64,000 nt of DNA, taken from assembly GCF_006716785.1 (NCBI RefSeq), contig NZ_VFPQ01000002.1:124001-188000 (forward strand). Reading direction: 5' to 3'. The notes beneath the pieces were generated by a model. That model saw nothing but the letters and a program-made list of their open reading frames with translations, did not search any database and was not told the DNA's origin. Numbering within the stretch: position 1 is the first letter of the stretch; the number at the start of each line of letters is the position of its first letter. Positions 16,951 to 25,980 of the stretch are shown piece by piece. The position numbers and the translations under genes are program-made. Origin of the DNA: Thermopolyspora flexuosa (GTDB lineage Bacteria > Actinomycetota > Actinomycetes > Streptosporangiales > Streptosporangiaceae).

Positions 16951-17071
16951 CCCGGTTTCCCCGCGCTTCCGGTACGGCACGGCACGCGCGGCCGGGCGGC
17001 GGCCCCCTGCCGGCGCGCCGCCCGGCCACGCCGTGACCTCGGCCGTGCCGTACGGCGTCGCGAATCCGACT

Positions 17072-17088
17072 GCCCGCCCGGGGCGGGC
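17072..17088. terminator. GC-rich palindrome after the aldo/keto reductase gene
   Basis: GCCCGCCC and GGGCGGGC pair around a single base, 37 bases beyond the reductase stop. It probably acts as a terminator for the minus-strand gene. Confidence 0.4.
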
Positions 17089-17124
17089 CTACACCCCGGC
17101 GGGCCGGCGCGACGCGGCGGTCGT

Positions 17125-17910
17125 TCAGTCGGCCATCGCGTCGATGCGGGCCATCTCCTCGGCGGAGAGGGTGAAGCCGAACAGGTCGGCGTTCTCGGCG
17201 ATGCGCTCGCGCCGCGCCGACTTGGGGATGACGACGATGTCGTGCTGCAGGTGCCAGCGCAGCACCACCTGGGCGGGGGTGACGCCGTGGCTGCGGGCGA
17301 TCTCGGCGAGCACCGGGTGGCCGAGGTCGGTGCCCTTGATCGGGCTGTAGCCCTCGACCACGATGCCGCGCTCGCGGTGCTGGCGGAGCAGGCCCGCGCT
17401 GTGCCGGGGCGGGCTCCACGGGATCTGGTTCACCGCGGGCGCCTCCCCGGTCGCCCGGGTGATCTCGTCGATCTGCGCGATGCTGTGGTTGCTCACGCCG
17501 ACCGCCCGGGCCAGCCCGCGGTCGCGCGCGTTGAGCATCTCCTGCCAGGTGCGCACGAGCACGTCGGGGCTCGGCGGCCAGTGCACCAGCCACAGGTCGA
17601 CGTAGTCGGTGCCGAGCTCCCGCAGGCTGCGCTCGATCGTCTCGCGCTCGCGGCCCGCGTTGCCCTGCGGCAGCTTCGTGGTGATGAACACCTCGCCGCG
17701 GTCGATCCCGCTGTCGCGTACGGCCCGGCCGATCTCGGCCTCGTTGCCGTACATCGTCGCGGTGTCGATATGCCGGTAGCCGAGCTCGAGCGCGGCCCGC
17801 GTCGCCTCGTACGCCTCCTGTCCGGTGAGCCGCCAGGTGCCGAAGCCGACGACGGGCATCACCGCCCGGTCACCCAGCCGTACCGTGGGGATTTCACGTG
17901 TCCGCGCCAT
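17125..17910 (-). CDS. aldo/keto reductase
   Basis: The 261-residue protein is a TIM-barrel NADPH-dependent reductase of the AKR5/2,5-diketogluconate reductase type. The catalytic tetrad is visible: Asp and Tyr in HIDTATMYGNE, Lys in ITTKLPQGN and His in WLVHWPPSP. The NADPH phosphate-binding region is IPKSARRERIAENADLF near the C-terminus. It reduces small aldehydes or ketones; the physiological substrate is unclear. The ATG at 17910 is preceded by GAGGACGTG. No partner genes are adjacent. Confidence 0.93.
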   Translation of the reverse strand: MARTREIPTVRLGDRAVMPVVGFGTWRLTGQEAYEATRAALELGYRHIDTATMYGNEAEIGRAVRDSGIDRGEVFITTKLPQGNAGRERETIERSLRELGTDYVDLWLVHWPPSPDVLVRTWQEMLNARDRGLARAVGVSNHSIAQIDEITRATGEAPAVNQIPWSPPRHSAGLLRQHRERGIVVEGYSPIKGTDLGHPVLAEIARSHGVTPAQVVLRWHLQHDIVVIPKSARRERIAENADLFGFTLSAEEMARIDAMAD

Positions 17911-18146
17911 CACGTCCTCATCTCTGCGCCGGCCCGCCGTCCCGGTACGCGGGGGGCGCGGCGCGCCTCGCCGGGATCGGCGAACGGCTGTTACGTACCC
18001 GGTCGGCGGCTCGCGGGCACCATCTCCGCCCGCCGGAGCGTACGGCCGTCACCGCGGACGGCGTCCGGCCCCCCTCGTCGCCCACGGGCACACCCGATGA
18101 TCCCCCGTACCCGCGCCTTTGCCCGACCATGCCATTGGTGATCATG

Positions 18147-18572
18147 TCACACGTCGAGCGTCACCTCGCACAGCCACCCGTCCGGCCGCCGCTCGACGCG
18201 CAGCCCGTGCAGGGCCACGGCCTTCGGCACCGCGCCGATCTGCGGCAGGTCCGCGAGGTCGGCCATGTCGAGGCGGGCGAGCGGCCCGGCCGCGTCGCGG
18301 GTCAGCTCGGCCCCGACCGGGACCCGGCCGGTCACGTCCATCAGGTAGATCACCTCGTCGAGCAGGGCGACCACCCGGTCCTCGGGCGGGTCGGCCGGGT
18401 CGAGGCGCACCTCGCGCCGCTCCGCGGCCGTGGCGCCGGTCGTGTCGACGAAGCTCGCCACCGAGCCGAGCACCGCCTGGGCCAGGCACTCCTCGAGGGT
18501 CGGCCCCCACGCCTGGATCCGGGTGTCCGCGGTGTGCGGCAGGGTACGGTGGCCCGCCCGCGGCGCGCCCAT
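18147..18572 (-). CDS. archease, RtcB cofactor
   Basis: This 141-residue protein matches archease (MTH1598/TM1083-like): LPHTADTRIQAWG near residue 10, LEECLAQAVLGSVASF, and LLDEVIYLMDVTGRVPVGAEL in the middle. Archease accelerates RtcB guanylylation through a metal site formed by conserved acidic residues. It directly follows rtcB with a 1-base TGATG overlap, so the two are translationally coupled. There is no promoter space between them. Confidence 0.92.
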   Translation of the reverse strand: MGAPRAGHRTLPHTADTRIQAWGPTLEECLAQAVLGSVASFVDTTGATAAERREVRLDPADPPEDRVVALLDEVIYLMDVTGRVPVGAELTRDAAGPLARLDMADLADLPQIGAVPKAVALHGLRVERRPDGWLCEVTLDV

Positions 18573-19969
18573 CAGCCCTTCACCACGCCGAGCGGCACGA
18601 GACGGGCGACCTTGCGGCACAGCCCGGCCCCCACGCTCGCCTCGATCACCGCGTCCACGTCCTTGTACGCGGTCGGGGTCTCCTCGGCGAGGCCGCGCCA
18701 GGTGGCGCCGCGCACCGCGATGCCCTTCGCCTGCAACTGGTCGCGCAGCGTGCGGCCGTCGATCGACCTGGCGGCCTGGTGGCGGCTCTGGGTACGGCCG
18801 GCCCCGTGGCAGGTGGAGTGGAACGCCTGGCCGCCGGGCACTCCGGCGAGCACGTAGGAGGCGGTGCCCATGGTGCCGGGGATGAGCACCGGCTGGCCGT
18901 ACGGGGCGAGGTCCTCGGGCAGGTCGGGGTGGTGCGGGGGCAGCGCGCGGGTCGCGCCCTTGCGGTGCACGCACAGCCGCCTGCCGTCGTGCTCCTCGAT
19001 CTTGGCGAGGTTGTGCGAGATGTCGTAGACGAGGTCGAGCTCGGCGCCGAGCACGTCGGCGAACGCGCGGCGCGCGGCCTGGCCGAGGAGCTGCCGGTTC
19101 GCCCGGCCGTAGTTCGCGGCGGCGGCCATCGCGCCGAGGTAGGACCGGCCCTCCGGGGAGTCCACCGGGGCGCAGGCGAGCTGGCGGTCCGGCACCTGGA
19201 TGCCGTACCGCGGCATCGCCTTCTCCATCACCCGCACGTGGTCGGTGCAGATCTGGTGGCCGAGGCCGCGCGACCCGCAGTGGATCATGACGCAGACCTG
19301 GCCCGTGCGCAGGCCGAACGCGGCCGCGGTGGCCTCGTCGTACACCTCGTCCACCGCCTGGACCTCCAGGAAGTGGTTGCCGGAACCGAGGCTGCCCACC
19401 TGGTCCTGGCCGCGGTCCATCGCCTTCGCGCTCACCTGGGCCACGTCGGCGTCGGCGACCGCCCCGTAGTCCTCGCACCGCGCCAGGTCGCGAGGGACGC
19501 CGTGGCCCTGCTCGACCGCGTACGCCGCGCCGCCGTGCAGCAGCTTCTCCAGCTCCGAGCGGCCGGACAGGCGCCACACCCCGCCGCGGCCGGTGCCGCG
19601 CGGCACCCCGCGGTCGAGGTGGTCCATGAGCGCCTCCAGCCGGGGCCGCAGCTCGTCGCGGTCGACGCTCGCCGCGAGCAGCCGCACCCCGCAGGAGATG
19701 TCGAAGCCCACCCCGCCCGGGGACACCACGCCGCCCTCGGCGATGTCGGTGGCCGCGACGCCGCCGATCGGGAAGCCGTAGCCCCAGTGCAGGTCGGGCA
19801 TGCCGTACGAGGCGCCGACGATGCCCGGCAGCGTCGCCACGTTCGCCACCTGCCGCAGCGCCTGGTCCTCGGGCAGCAGCCGCCGCGAGGCGAACACCAC
19901 CCCGGGCACCCGCATCGACCCCTCGCGCTCGACTCGGAACCGGTAGGGGGTCTCCTCGACAACCTTCAT
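18572..19969 (-). CDS. rtcB: RtcB RNA ligase (3'-phosphate/5'-hydroxyl)
   Basis: The 465-residue protein joins RNA 3'-phosphate or 2',3'-cyclic phosphate ends to 5'-OH ends, using GTP and manganese. Metal and active-site residues are present: Cys93 in GFDISCGVR, His199 in GSGNHFLE, His230 in [11 protein letters not shown], His319 in DISHN, and the guanylylated His388 in [10 protein letters not shown]. It forms an operon with archease downstream and probably with the HAD-like gene 68 bases upstream. ATG 19969 has GGGAAG at fair spacing; ATG 19978 is an alternative. Confidence 0.96.
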   Translation of the reverse strand: MKVVEETPYRFRVEREGSMRVPGVVFASRRLLPEDQALRQVANVATLPGIVGASYGMPDLHWGYGFPIGGVAATDIAEGGVVSPGGVGFDISCGVRLLAASVDRDELRPRLEALMDHLDRGVPRGTGRGGVWRLSGRSELEKLLHGGAAYAVEQGHGVPRDLARCEDYGAVADADVAQVSAKAMDRGQDQVGSLGSGNHFLEVQAVDEVYDEATAAAFGLRTGQVCVMIHCGSRGLGHQICTDHVRVMEKAMPRYGIQVPDRQLACAPVDSPEGRSYLGAMAAAANYGRANRQLLGQAARRAFADVLGAELDLVYDISHNLAKIEEHDGRRLCVHRKGATRALPPHHPDLPEDLAPYGQPVLIPGTMGTASYVLAGVPGGQAFHSTCHGAGRTQSRHQAARSIDGRTLRDQLQAKGIAVRGATWRGLAEETPTAYKDVDAVIEASVGAGLCRKVARLVPLGVVKG

Positions 19970-20037
19970 ACCGACCATCTTCCCGGGACCGGCGGCGCCA
20001 CCGGTAAAGGACGACCGGCACCCGGTCAGGCGCGCGT

Positions 20038-20799
20038 TCAGGTGCGCGGGGCGGCCTCGCCGTGGCTCACCAGCGGCACCCGGCCGGAGACCCACAGCTC
20101 GCCGAGGTCGCCGATCACCACGTCGGCGTCGCCCGCGGGCGCCTGGGCCGGGCCGCGCACGCCGACGACGAGGCCGAACCGGCCCATCCGCGCGGCCTGC
20201 AGCGCGGGCGGGGTGGCGGCGACCACCACGCACTCGTACGGCTCGGCGCCGAGTTGCCGGGCGGCGTGCAGCGGGATCGCCGGGTCCGGCATGGCCGCCA
20301 GGCCGAGCTCGGCGGCGGTCACCCCGTCGACCCGGGCGTCGATCATGTCGCCCATGCCCGCGCGGGTGAGGATCTCGGCGCAGTTGCGGCTCGGCGAGAT
20401 CGCGGCGAGCCGGGCCCCGTGCCGGCGCAGTTCGCGCACGAGCGCCATGGCGGCGGGGAAGGCGGCCACGCCGTGGCGGCGGATCTCGGTGAGGAAGAGC
20501 TCCTCCTTCCGCTCGGCGAGCTCGGCGAGCATGCCGTCGTCGCCGTCCGGCGGCGCGATGCCGCGCGAGGCGAGGAACTCGCGCGCCCCCTCCAGTCGGG
20601 GGCGGCCGTCGAAGTGGGCCAGGTAGTCGTCGCGGACGTCGAACGGCCGCGCCTGGTCGGCGGAGAGTCCGGGCAGCCGCCGCAGCAGGTCGTCGAGGAC
20701 CCGCTTCCAGGCGGCCGCGTGGATCCGGGCGGTGTCGGTGAGCACCCCGTCGGTCTCGAAGATCACCGCACTGTACCGGCGCAGATCGATCACCGTCAT
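20038..20799 (-). CDS. HAD-fold protein lacking canonical catalytic residues
   Basis: This 253-residue protein aligns along its length with beta-phosphoglucomutase-like HAD hydrolases ([38 protein letters not shown]). The motif I nucleophile Asp is Glu15 (FETDGV); the general acid/base Asp17 remains. Motif II Ser135 is present. The motif III lysine is Met170 (LAAMPDP for the usual GKPDP), and the motif IV acidic pair is Ala194-Ala195 (VVVAATPP). Phosphotransfer therefore looks unlikely. AGGAGGG five bases before the ATG fixes the start. It lies upstream of rtcB on the same strand. Confidence 0.85.
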   Translation of the reverse strand: MTVIDLRRYSAVIFETDGVLTDTARIHAAAWKRVLDDLLRRLPGLSADQARPFDVRDDYLAHFDGRPRLEGAREFLASRGIAPPDGDDGMLAELAERKEELFLTEIRRHGVAAFPAAMALVRELRRHGARLAAISPSRNCAEILTRAGMGDMIDARVDGVTAAELGLAAMPDPAIPLHAARQLGAEPYECVVVAATPPALQAARMGRFGLVVGVRGPAQAPAGDADVVIGDLGELWVSGRVPLVSHGEAAPRT

Positions 20800-21332
20800 T
20801 TTGTCCCTCCTGGCCACGGGGCTGCCCCGTCATGGTCCCCGCTGCGCGGGCCGAGGAACATCGACGGACGTCCCTTTTACCCGGGTCTTTCGTCGCATGG
20901 AGGATCACCGGGGGCGGCGGGTCGCGCTCGCCCACCGCCGCTGACCTGCGACGACGATCACCTGGGGGCGGACGCCGGGCTTTGCCCGGGCGTGGCCGCG
21001 GCGGCCCGGAGACGCCGTCACGGAACGGTAGATCTTTTCCGGCGCGACGGGCGTGGCGGGGAGGGTCCGGGGCGTCGCATCGCCCCGCGGCGCCGTCCCG
21101 GATCGGCGGGGCCGCGGCGTTTATTGTCACCGGAGCGAATTTCGCGACACGCCACGGAACGGTTTCCCGGACACGCGGAACGGCAAAGCGCAGGCCTCGC
21201 TTTTACTGCCCAAGGCAACTTCTCGCGGTTTCACCGAATTCGCGGTTTGGGATGGGTACCTGACCCGGGACGAAAAACCGGCACGGGGCGAACGACCAAG
21301 GTCTCGTGTGGAGAACGTCGGGAGGGAACCTT
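20800..21332. other. gene-free region before the secreted His-rich gene
   Basis: This 533-base stretch between divergent genes has local GC-rich palindromes (for example CGGGCTTTGCCCG near 20975) and lower-GC patches near 21120-21260. A near-repeat occurs at about 21153-21183, where ACACGC is followed closely by GGAACGG twice. It presumably holds the promoters of both neighbours. I see no convincing ORF or recognised riboswitch. Confidence 0.4.
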
Positions 21333-21761
21333 ATGCGCGGCAAACGGAGCATGCTGCTGCTGGGACCGGCGCTGCTGGTGGCACTCGCCGTGCCGCCCGT
21401 CGCGGCGACCGGGGCGATGGCCGCCACCCGGACCGCGAGCACGGCCTCGGTGCAGGCCGTGCAGGCGGACTCGGCGAGCGCGGCGGACGCGACCACGGAC
21501 GCCAAGCGGCGGTGCAAGCGGTACAAGCGGCACGTGTGCTGCAAGCGGCACGGCCGGTGGATCTGCCACAAGCGGAAGAACCGGTGGGGCCACCACCGGC
21601 ATTACCGCAAGCACAATCGCCATCACGGCAAGTACCGGCATTACCGGCCGGGCCGCCATTATGGCCACCACGGCAAATTCCGCAGCTACCGCAAATATGA
21701 CCGGTTTGACAGATTCAGCCGGCACGTGAGCTACCGCTACGAGACCCGCGGGCGGTGGTGA
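21333..21761 (+). CDS. secreted, strongly basic His/Lys/Arg/Tyr-rich protein
   Basis: The 142-residue precursor has a clear Sec signal (basic start, hydrophobic LLLGPALLVALAV, small residues then AMAA near residue 30). The mature part is short and acid-poor: KRRCKRYKRHVCCKRHGRWICHKRK (given in pieces, residues about 57-80), then dense HHRHYRKH-, HHGKYRHY- and RHYGHHGK-like units. Four Cys and many His suggest metal or polyanion binding outside the cell (inference). No family is recognised. GGGAGGGAA precedes the ATG. Codon use is AT-richer than neighbours, with AAA and CAT common. Confidence 0.75.
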   Translation: MRGKRSMLLLGPALLVALAVPPVAATGAMAATRTASTASVQAVQADSASAADATTDAKRRCKRYKRHVCCKRHGRWICHKRKNRWGHHRHYRKHNRHHGKYRHYRPGRHYGHHGKFRSYRKYDRFDRFSRHVSYRYETRGRW

Positions 21762-21808
21762 GCACCGGGTGAATCCGTCCCGGCGGCCGACGCGCCGCCG
21801 GGCCGACC

Positions 21809-21847
21809 GTGCGGTCCTGCCCCGCACCGCGCCGGGCAGGACCGCAC
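21809..21847. terminator. strong bidirectional terminator
   Basis: GTGCGGTCCTGCCC (21809-21822) and GGGCAGGACCGCAC (21834-21847) form a perfect 14-base-pair stem with an 11-base loop. It lies between the convergent stops at 21761 and 21888. Confidence 0.8.
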
Positions 21848-21887
21848 GTATGTCCGGGCCGTGCCGTACCGTCCCGTCCTGGCGAGG

Positions 21888-22580
21888 TCAGCGCCAGCCG
21901 CCGTCCACGGTGAGGTCCACGCCGTTCACCCCCGGGTTCTCCAGCAGGAACCGGGCGGCGTCGACCACGTCGGCCATGGTGACCAGCCGGCCGGTGAGCG
22001 TGCCCGCCCGGATGCCCTCGAGCGCCTCGGGCGGCTTGCCCGCCCAGAACGGGCTGTCGCCGACGATGCCCGGGTGGATGGAGTTCACCCGGATCGGCGC
22101 GAGCTCCACCGAGAGCGTGCGCACCAGGCCCACCACCCCGGCGTTGATCGTGCTCACCGTGGTGGACCCGGGGTACGGCCGCAGCCGGGCCATGCCGCCG
22201 AACAGCAGCACCGAGCCGTCGCCGGTGAGCCGGTCCCTGAGCACGTGGACCACCTCGGTGTAGCCCACCAGCTTCATCGTCACCAGCGCGACCGCGGCGT
22301 CCACGTCGTAGTCGGCCACCGTGTTCGCGTCCCGCTCGATGCCGACGAGCGCGAGGTGGTCGACCGGGCCCACCCCGGCGAGGGCGTCCCGCAGCGTCCC
22401 GGGCCTGGCGAGGTCGAGCGCGACGCCCCGCACGTTCGGCCCGAGCTCGGCCGCCACCTTGTCGGCGCGGGCCTGGTCGCGGCCGGTGAGCACCACCTCG
22501 CGGCCGCGCGCCGCGTAGTGGGCCGCGAGCTCGCGCCCGATGCCGGCGGTGCCGCCGACGACCACCACACTCCCTGCCAT
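21888..22580 (-). CDS. short-chain dehydrogenase-like protein without the YxxxK pair
   Basis: The 230-residue protein has the Rossmann nucleotide motif GGTAGIG (residues 10-16) and a C-terminal Asp-Leu-Thr-Val-Asp-Gly-Gly ending typical of SDRs. Where Y-S-A-A-K is expected after PG, it has V142-S-T-I-N146, so both the catalytic Tyr and Lys are absent; a Ser before them (FGGMA) is also not obvious. Classical redox catalysis is therefore doubtful. GGAGGGCA precedes ATG 22580. It is downstream of the bicupin gene, with 2 bases between stop and start. Confidence 0.82.
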   Translation of the reverse strand: MAGSVVVVGGTAGIGRELAAHYAARGREVVLTGRDQARADKVAAELGPNVRGVALDLARPGTLRDALAGVGPVDHLALVGIERDANTVADYDVDAAVALVTMKLVGYTEVVHVLRDRLTGDGSVLLFGGMARLRPYPGSTTVSTINAGVVGLVRTLSVELAPIRVNSIHPGIVGDSPFWAGKPPEALEGIRAGTLTGRLVTMADVVDAARFLLENPGVNGVDLTVDGGWR

Positions 22581-22582
22581 CG

Positions 22583-23476
22583 TCACTGCCCTCCGGTGAT
22601 GGACCGCAGATAGTCCCAGTCGCGTACGAACCGGTACGAGTGGCGGCCCGGCGGCTGCGGAGCCTGCGTCTCCAGCCAGCGCAGCGGGCCGCCCCCAACG
22701 TTACGGAACCCGTGCACGCAGCCCACCCCGGCGAACGCCGCGTCGCCCGCGCGCAGCCGGTAGGTGACGCCGTCGAACACCGCCTCGGCCTCGCCCTCGA
22801 GGAAGTAGTAGGTCTCCTCGAACGGGTGGTCGTGCGGGCCGGCGACCCCGTCCGGGTCGTACCGGACCATGAACATCGTGGTGAGGTCCGCGCCCTGGTC
22901 GGAGTCGACCATCATCTTCACCGTGATGCCGCTGTAGACGAGCAGCGCGGTGCGCATGCTCGCCGACCGGGCGAGCATCTCCTGTTTCTGCATGTCGACC
23001 CGCATGTTCACCGGGTCGATGTGCCCGTGGTCGCGGTTGCGCGGGTCGCGCGGGTCGACCGCGACCGGCGCGGTCTTGGGCAGCTCGGGCACCGGGTGGA
23101 CGTCCCGGTCGTGGCGGGCGCGCGGCTGCGGGGAGCGCATCTGCGCCCACCGGGCCGGGGCGGCCTCCTCGTTCCGCCAGGAGTGCGGCACGCCGAGCGG
23201 GATCAGGCCGTAGTCGCCGGGCGCGAGCCGTACCGCGCCGGAGGGGGTCTGCAGGATCGGGTGGCCCTCGACCACGTAGAAGCACTCCTCGAAGGACTGC
23301 ACCGCGGTCGCCACCCGGCCGCCCGGCTCCAGCGCGCACACGTTGAACTCGGTGTGCACCGCGCCGGGCGTCGCCTCGTCCGCGATCGCCCAGCGGGTGT
23401 AGCCCTCGGCCTTCCGGGGCTCGGCCGGGGCCGCGTACGTCGCCTCCGCGGCCCGCCGTACCGCGTGCCGCGTCAC
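22583..23476 (-). CDS. bicupin protein
   Basis: This 297-residue protein has two cupin domains. The first is at about 55-130 (EECFYVVEGHPIL, LAPGDYGLIPLGVPHSW); the second at about 200-285 (GPHDHPFEETYYFLEGEAEAVF, RAGDAAFAGVGCVHGF). His/Glu metal ligands are clear in the second. The two-domain layout resembles (S)-ureidoglycine aminohydrolase, but the match is not specific enough to assign that. GTG 23476 overlaps the amidohydrolase stop (GTGA). Confidence 0.88.
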   Translation of the reverse strand: MTRHAVRRAAEATYAAPAEPRKAEGYTRWAIADEATPGAVHTEFNVCALEPGGRVATAVQSFEECFYVVEGHPILQTPSGAVRLAPGDYGLIPLGVPHSWRNEEAAPARWAQMRSPQPRARHDRDVHPVPELPKTAPVAVDPRDPRNRDHGHIDPVNMRVDMQKQEMLARSASMRTALLVYSGITVKMMVDSDQGADLTTMFMVRYDPDGVAGPHDHPFEETYYFLEGEAEAVFDGVTYRLRAGDAAFAGVGCVHGFRNVGGGPLRWLETQAPQPPGRHSYRFVRDWDYLRSITGGQ

Positions 23477-24822
23477 CGCTCCGCCTTCCGGGCCGCGACC
23501 TGGGCGAGCAGGCGCTCCTTCGCCTCCTCGACGAGGCGGCGGGCGCGGCCGACGTCGGCGGTGAGCCTGCCGTGCCGCTTGTGCACCTTGCCGTCGATGA
23601 GCACGGTGTCGACGTTCGACACGTCGGCGCAGAGGGTGACCGCGGCGGCGGCGTCGTGGATCGGGGCCACGTTGATCGCCCGGGCGTCGATGAGCACGAC
23701 GTCGGCCTTCTTGCCCGGGGTGAGCGAGCCGGTGCGGGACTCCAGCCCGGCCACGTGCGCGCCGTTGATCGTGGCCATCTCGAGCATCTGGCGGGCGGTG
23801 GGCAGGCCCGCGGCGGGCTCGTTCCGCTCCCAGAAGACCGCGTTGAGCCGGGCCCGCTCGGAGCCGAACGCCGCACGGATCTGGGTGAACATGTCGCCCG
23901 GCACCGTGGTCACCACGTCCACCGAGAACGACGGGCGCAGGCCGTACTCGAGGGCCTTCACCACCGGCACCCAGCCGTGGCCCATCTGCAGCTCGACCTG
24001 CGGGGCGAGGGAGACCGTGCCGCCGCTGTCGGCGAGCAGCCGCCACTCCTCCTCGCTCAGCCAGGAGCAGTGGATGTAGGTGGTGTCCGGGCCGAGCAGG
24101 CCGTACCCGTGCAGCTGCTTGATCATGCCGAACCGGCCGGCGAGGCGGCCCATGCCGACGTGCACGGTGATCGGGATGCCGAGCTCGCGGGCGAGCTCCC
24201 ACTCGGCGCGCACCACGCTCTCCACGCAGAAGCCGGGGCCGCGGGTGGCGAGCGCCATGGTGAGCAGGCCGTCGTCGGAGGAGAAGTACGTCTCGCGCAC
24301 CCGGCGCACGTCGTCCGCGGGGATGGCGATCTTGCTGTCGAACCAGTAGTCGGCGAGCGAGAGGTTCGCGCTGCCGTACGCGTACTGGGCGCGGATGCCC
24401 GCCTCCTGCAGGCCGCGGATCGCGGCGTCCGGGTGCTCGGGGCCGTTGTTGATGTGCGACCAGTCGACGAGCGTGGTGATGCCCGCGTTGATGCACTCCA
24501 GCGCCCCGGCGAGGTTGGAGGCGTAGACGTCCTCGGGCGTGTAGACGGGGGCGAAGGTGTCGAGGATCTCCACGAAGTAGTCGTCGAGCGTGGCGTCCGG
24601 GGCCACGTTGCGGATCGCCGTCTCCCAGGTGTGGCGGTGGGTGTCGACGAAGCCGGGGATGACGATGAAGCCGTCGGCGTCGATCACCTCCGCGTCCGCG
24701 CCGATCTCCGGCGCCACGGCGACGATGCGGTCGTCCTCGATCAGCACGTCGCCCTTGGGCAGGTCACCGATCCGGGGATCCATGCTGAGCACGTGCCCGC
24801 CACGGATGAGGATCTTGCTCAT
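23473..24822 (-). CDS. metal-dependent amidohydrolase (TrzN/AtzB/deaminase-like)
   Basis: The 449-residue protein is a subtype III-like amidohydrolase: PGFVDTHRHTWE near residue 60 (metal-binding HxH), ITVHVGM near 205, YIHCSWLSEEE near 240 and DVVTTVPGD near 290. It ends in a TPGKKADVVLID beta-sandwich segment. The family hydrolyses C-N or C-Cl bonds of purines, triazines or related rings; the substrate here is unknown. AAAGGAG six bases before ATG 24822 decides against ATG 24828. It sits between E1-beta and the bicupin gene in one catabolic cluster. Confidence 0.88.
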   Translation of the reverse strand: MSKILIRGGHVLSMDPRIGDLPKGDVLIEDDRIVAVAPEIGADAEVIDADGFIVIPGFVDTHRHTWETAIRNVAPDATLDDYFVEILDTFAPVYTPEDVYASNLAGALECINAGITTLVDWSHINNGPEHPDAAIRGLQEAGIRAQYAYGSANLSLADYWFDSKIAIPADDVRRVRETYFSSDDGLLTMALATRGPGFCVESVVRAEWELARELGIPITVHVGMGRLAGRFGMIKQLHGYGLLGPDTTYIHCSWLSEEEWRLLADSGGTVSLAPQVELQMGHGWVPVVKALEYGLRPSFSVDVVTTVPGDMFTQIRAAFGSERARLNAVFWERNEPAAGLPTARQMLEMATINGAHVAGLESRTGSLTPGKKADVVLIDARAINVAPIHDAAAAVTLCADVSNVDTVLIDGKVHKRHGRLTADVGRARRLVEEAKERLLAQVAARKAER

Positions 24823-24987
24823 GGCCATCTCCTTTGCGGCCGCTGTCTTGGGGGGTGTCCGGTGCGCGAGCGCCCGGCGGCGGATCCGGCGCCGCGGCCT
24901 GGGACGGCGCCGCCGGGGCTCGGGTGGCTGCTCCTCCTGCGTCGGGGGCGGAATCTCGCGTACGGTGATCGGGTCGCGCCTGCGGGC

Positions 24988-25980
24988 TCAGTAGTCGACG
25001 ACCGAGCGCACGGCGGCGACGACCCTGTCGACGGTGGGGATGACCTCGTTCTCCAGCACGTCGGCGAACGGCAGCGGCACGTTCGCCGAGGCGACCCGGC
25101 GGACCGGGGCGTCGAGCAGCTCGAAGCCCTCCTCGACCACGAGCGAGACCACGGTGCCTCCCCAGCCGCCCTGGTGCGGGTTCTCCTCCACGGTGACCAG
25201 CCGGGAGGTCCGGGCCACCGACTCCAGCACCGTGGTCATGTCGAGCGGGATGAGGCAGCGCAGGTCGATCACCTCGGCCGAGACGCCGTGGTCGGCGGCG
25301 AGGCGCTCGGCGGCGGCGAGCGCGGTGGGCACGGTCGCGGCGAGCGCGAGGACGGTCACGTCGCGGCCCTCGCGCACCACCGCGGCCCGGCCGAGCTCGA
25401 CCACGTGGCCCTCGGGCGGGCGCGGCCCCCTGCTCGCGAACAGGCCCTTGTGCTCGAACACGATCACCGGGTCGTCGCTGCGGATCGCCGCCGCCATGAG
25501 ACCGATCACGTCGGCCGGGGTGGACGGGGCGGCGATCTTCAGGCCGGGGATGGTGAGCGCCCAGTTCTCCACCGCCTGGGAGTGCTGCGCGCCGAAGCCG
25601 AGGCCGCCGCCGTTCGCGGTGCGGATCACCAGGGGGACCTTCACCTGGCCGCCGGACATGTACCGCACCTTGGGGATCTCGTTCGCCAGATAGTCCCAGC
25701 AGCAGGCGAGGAAGTCGGAGAACATGATCTCGGCGACCGGGCGGATGCCGGTCATCGCCGCGCCGAGCGCGGCCCCGACGATCGCCTGCTCGCTGATCGG
25801 GGTGTCCCACACCCGCTCGGCCCCGAACTCCTCGAGCAGGCCCTGGGTGGTCTTGAACACGCCGCCCGCCGCGCCGATGTCCTCGCCGAGGCAGACCACG
25901 GTGGGGTCGCGGCGCATCTCGCGGGCGATGCCCTCGGCCACCGCCTCGCGGTAGCTGATCGTGCCGGTCAGTTCCGCCAT
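24988..25980 (-). CDS. 2-oxoacid dehydrogenase E1 component, beta subunit
   Basis: The 330-residue protein matches E1-beta of pyruvate, branched-chain or acetoin dehydrogenase: VCLGEDIGAAGGVFKTTQGL near residue 30, DTPISEQAIVGAALGAAMTG near 60 and a YMSGGQVKVPLVIRTANGGG stretch near 105. It ends in the transketolase C domain (VEENPHQGGWG). It forms a heterotetramer with the adjacent alpha subunit and uses thiamine diphosphate. No E2 or E3 gene is adjacent, so it must use a lipoyl partner encoded elsewhere or act as a free decarboxylase. GGAGG precedes the ATG; it overlaps E1-alpha by 13 bases. Confidence 0.92.
   Translation of the reverse strand: MAELTGTISYREAVAEGIAREMRRDPTVVCLGEDIGAAGGVFKTTQGLLEEFGAERVWDTPISEQAIVGAALGAAMTGIRPVAEIMFSDFLACCWDYLANEIPKVRYMSGGQVKVPLVIRTANGGGLGFGAQHSQAVENWALTIPGLKIAAPSTPADVIGLMAAAIRSDDPVIVFEHKGLFASRGPRPPEGHVVELGRAAVVREGRDVTVLALAATVPTALAAAERLAADHGVSAEVIDLRCLIPLDMTTVLESVARTSRLVTVEENPHQGGWGGTVVSLVVEEGFELLDAPVRRVASANVPLPFADVLENEVIPTVDRVVAAVRSVVDY

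Noticed and set aside
17890-17905. TTTCACGTG-containing site resembling parS
   Set aside because: Only the left half matches parS; the right arm reads TCCG. It lies inside the start of the aldo/keto reductase gene.
21054-21210. ydaO-type riboswitch before the secreted His-rich gene
   Set aside because: The region is GC-rich and structured, but the conserved ydaO sequence blocks are not present.
22583-23476. Assignment of the bicupin gene as ureidoglycine aminohydrolase
   Set aside because: Two cupin domains are shared with that enzyme, but no other ureide-pathway gene is certain here, so the name would be a guess.
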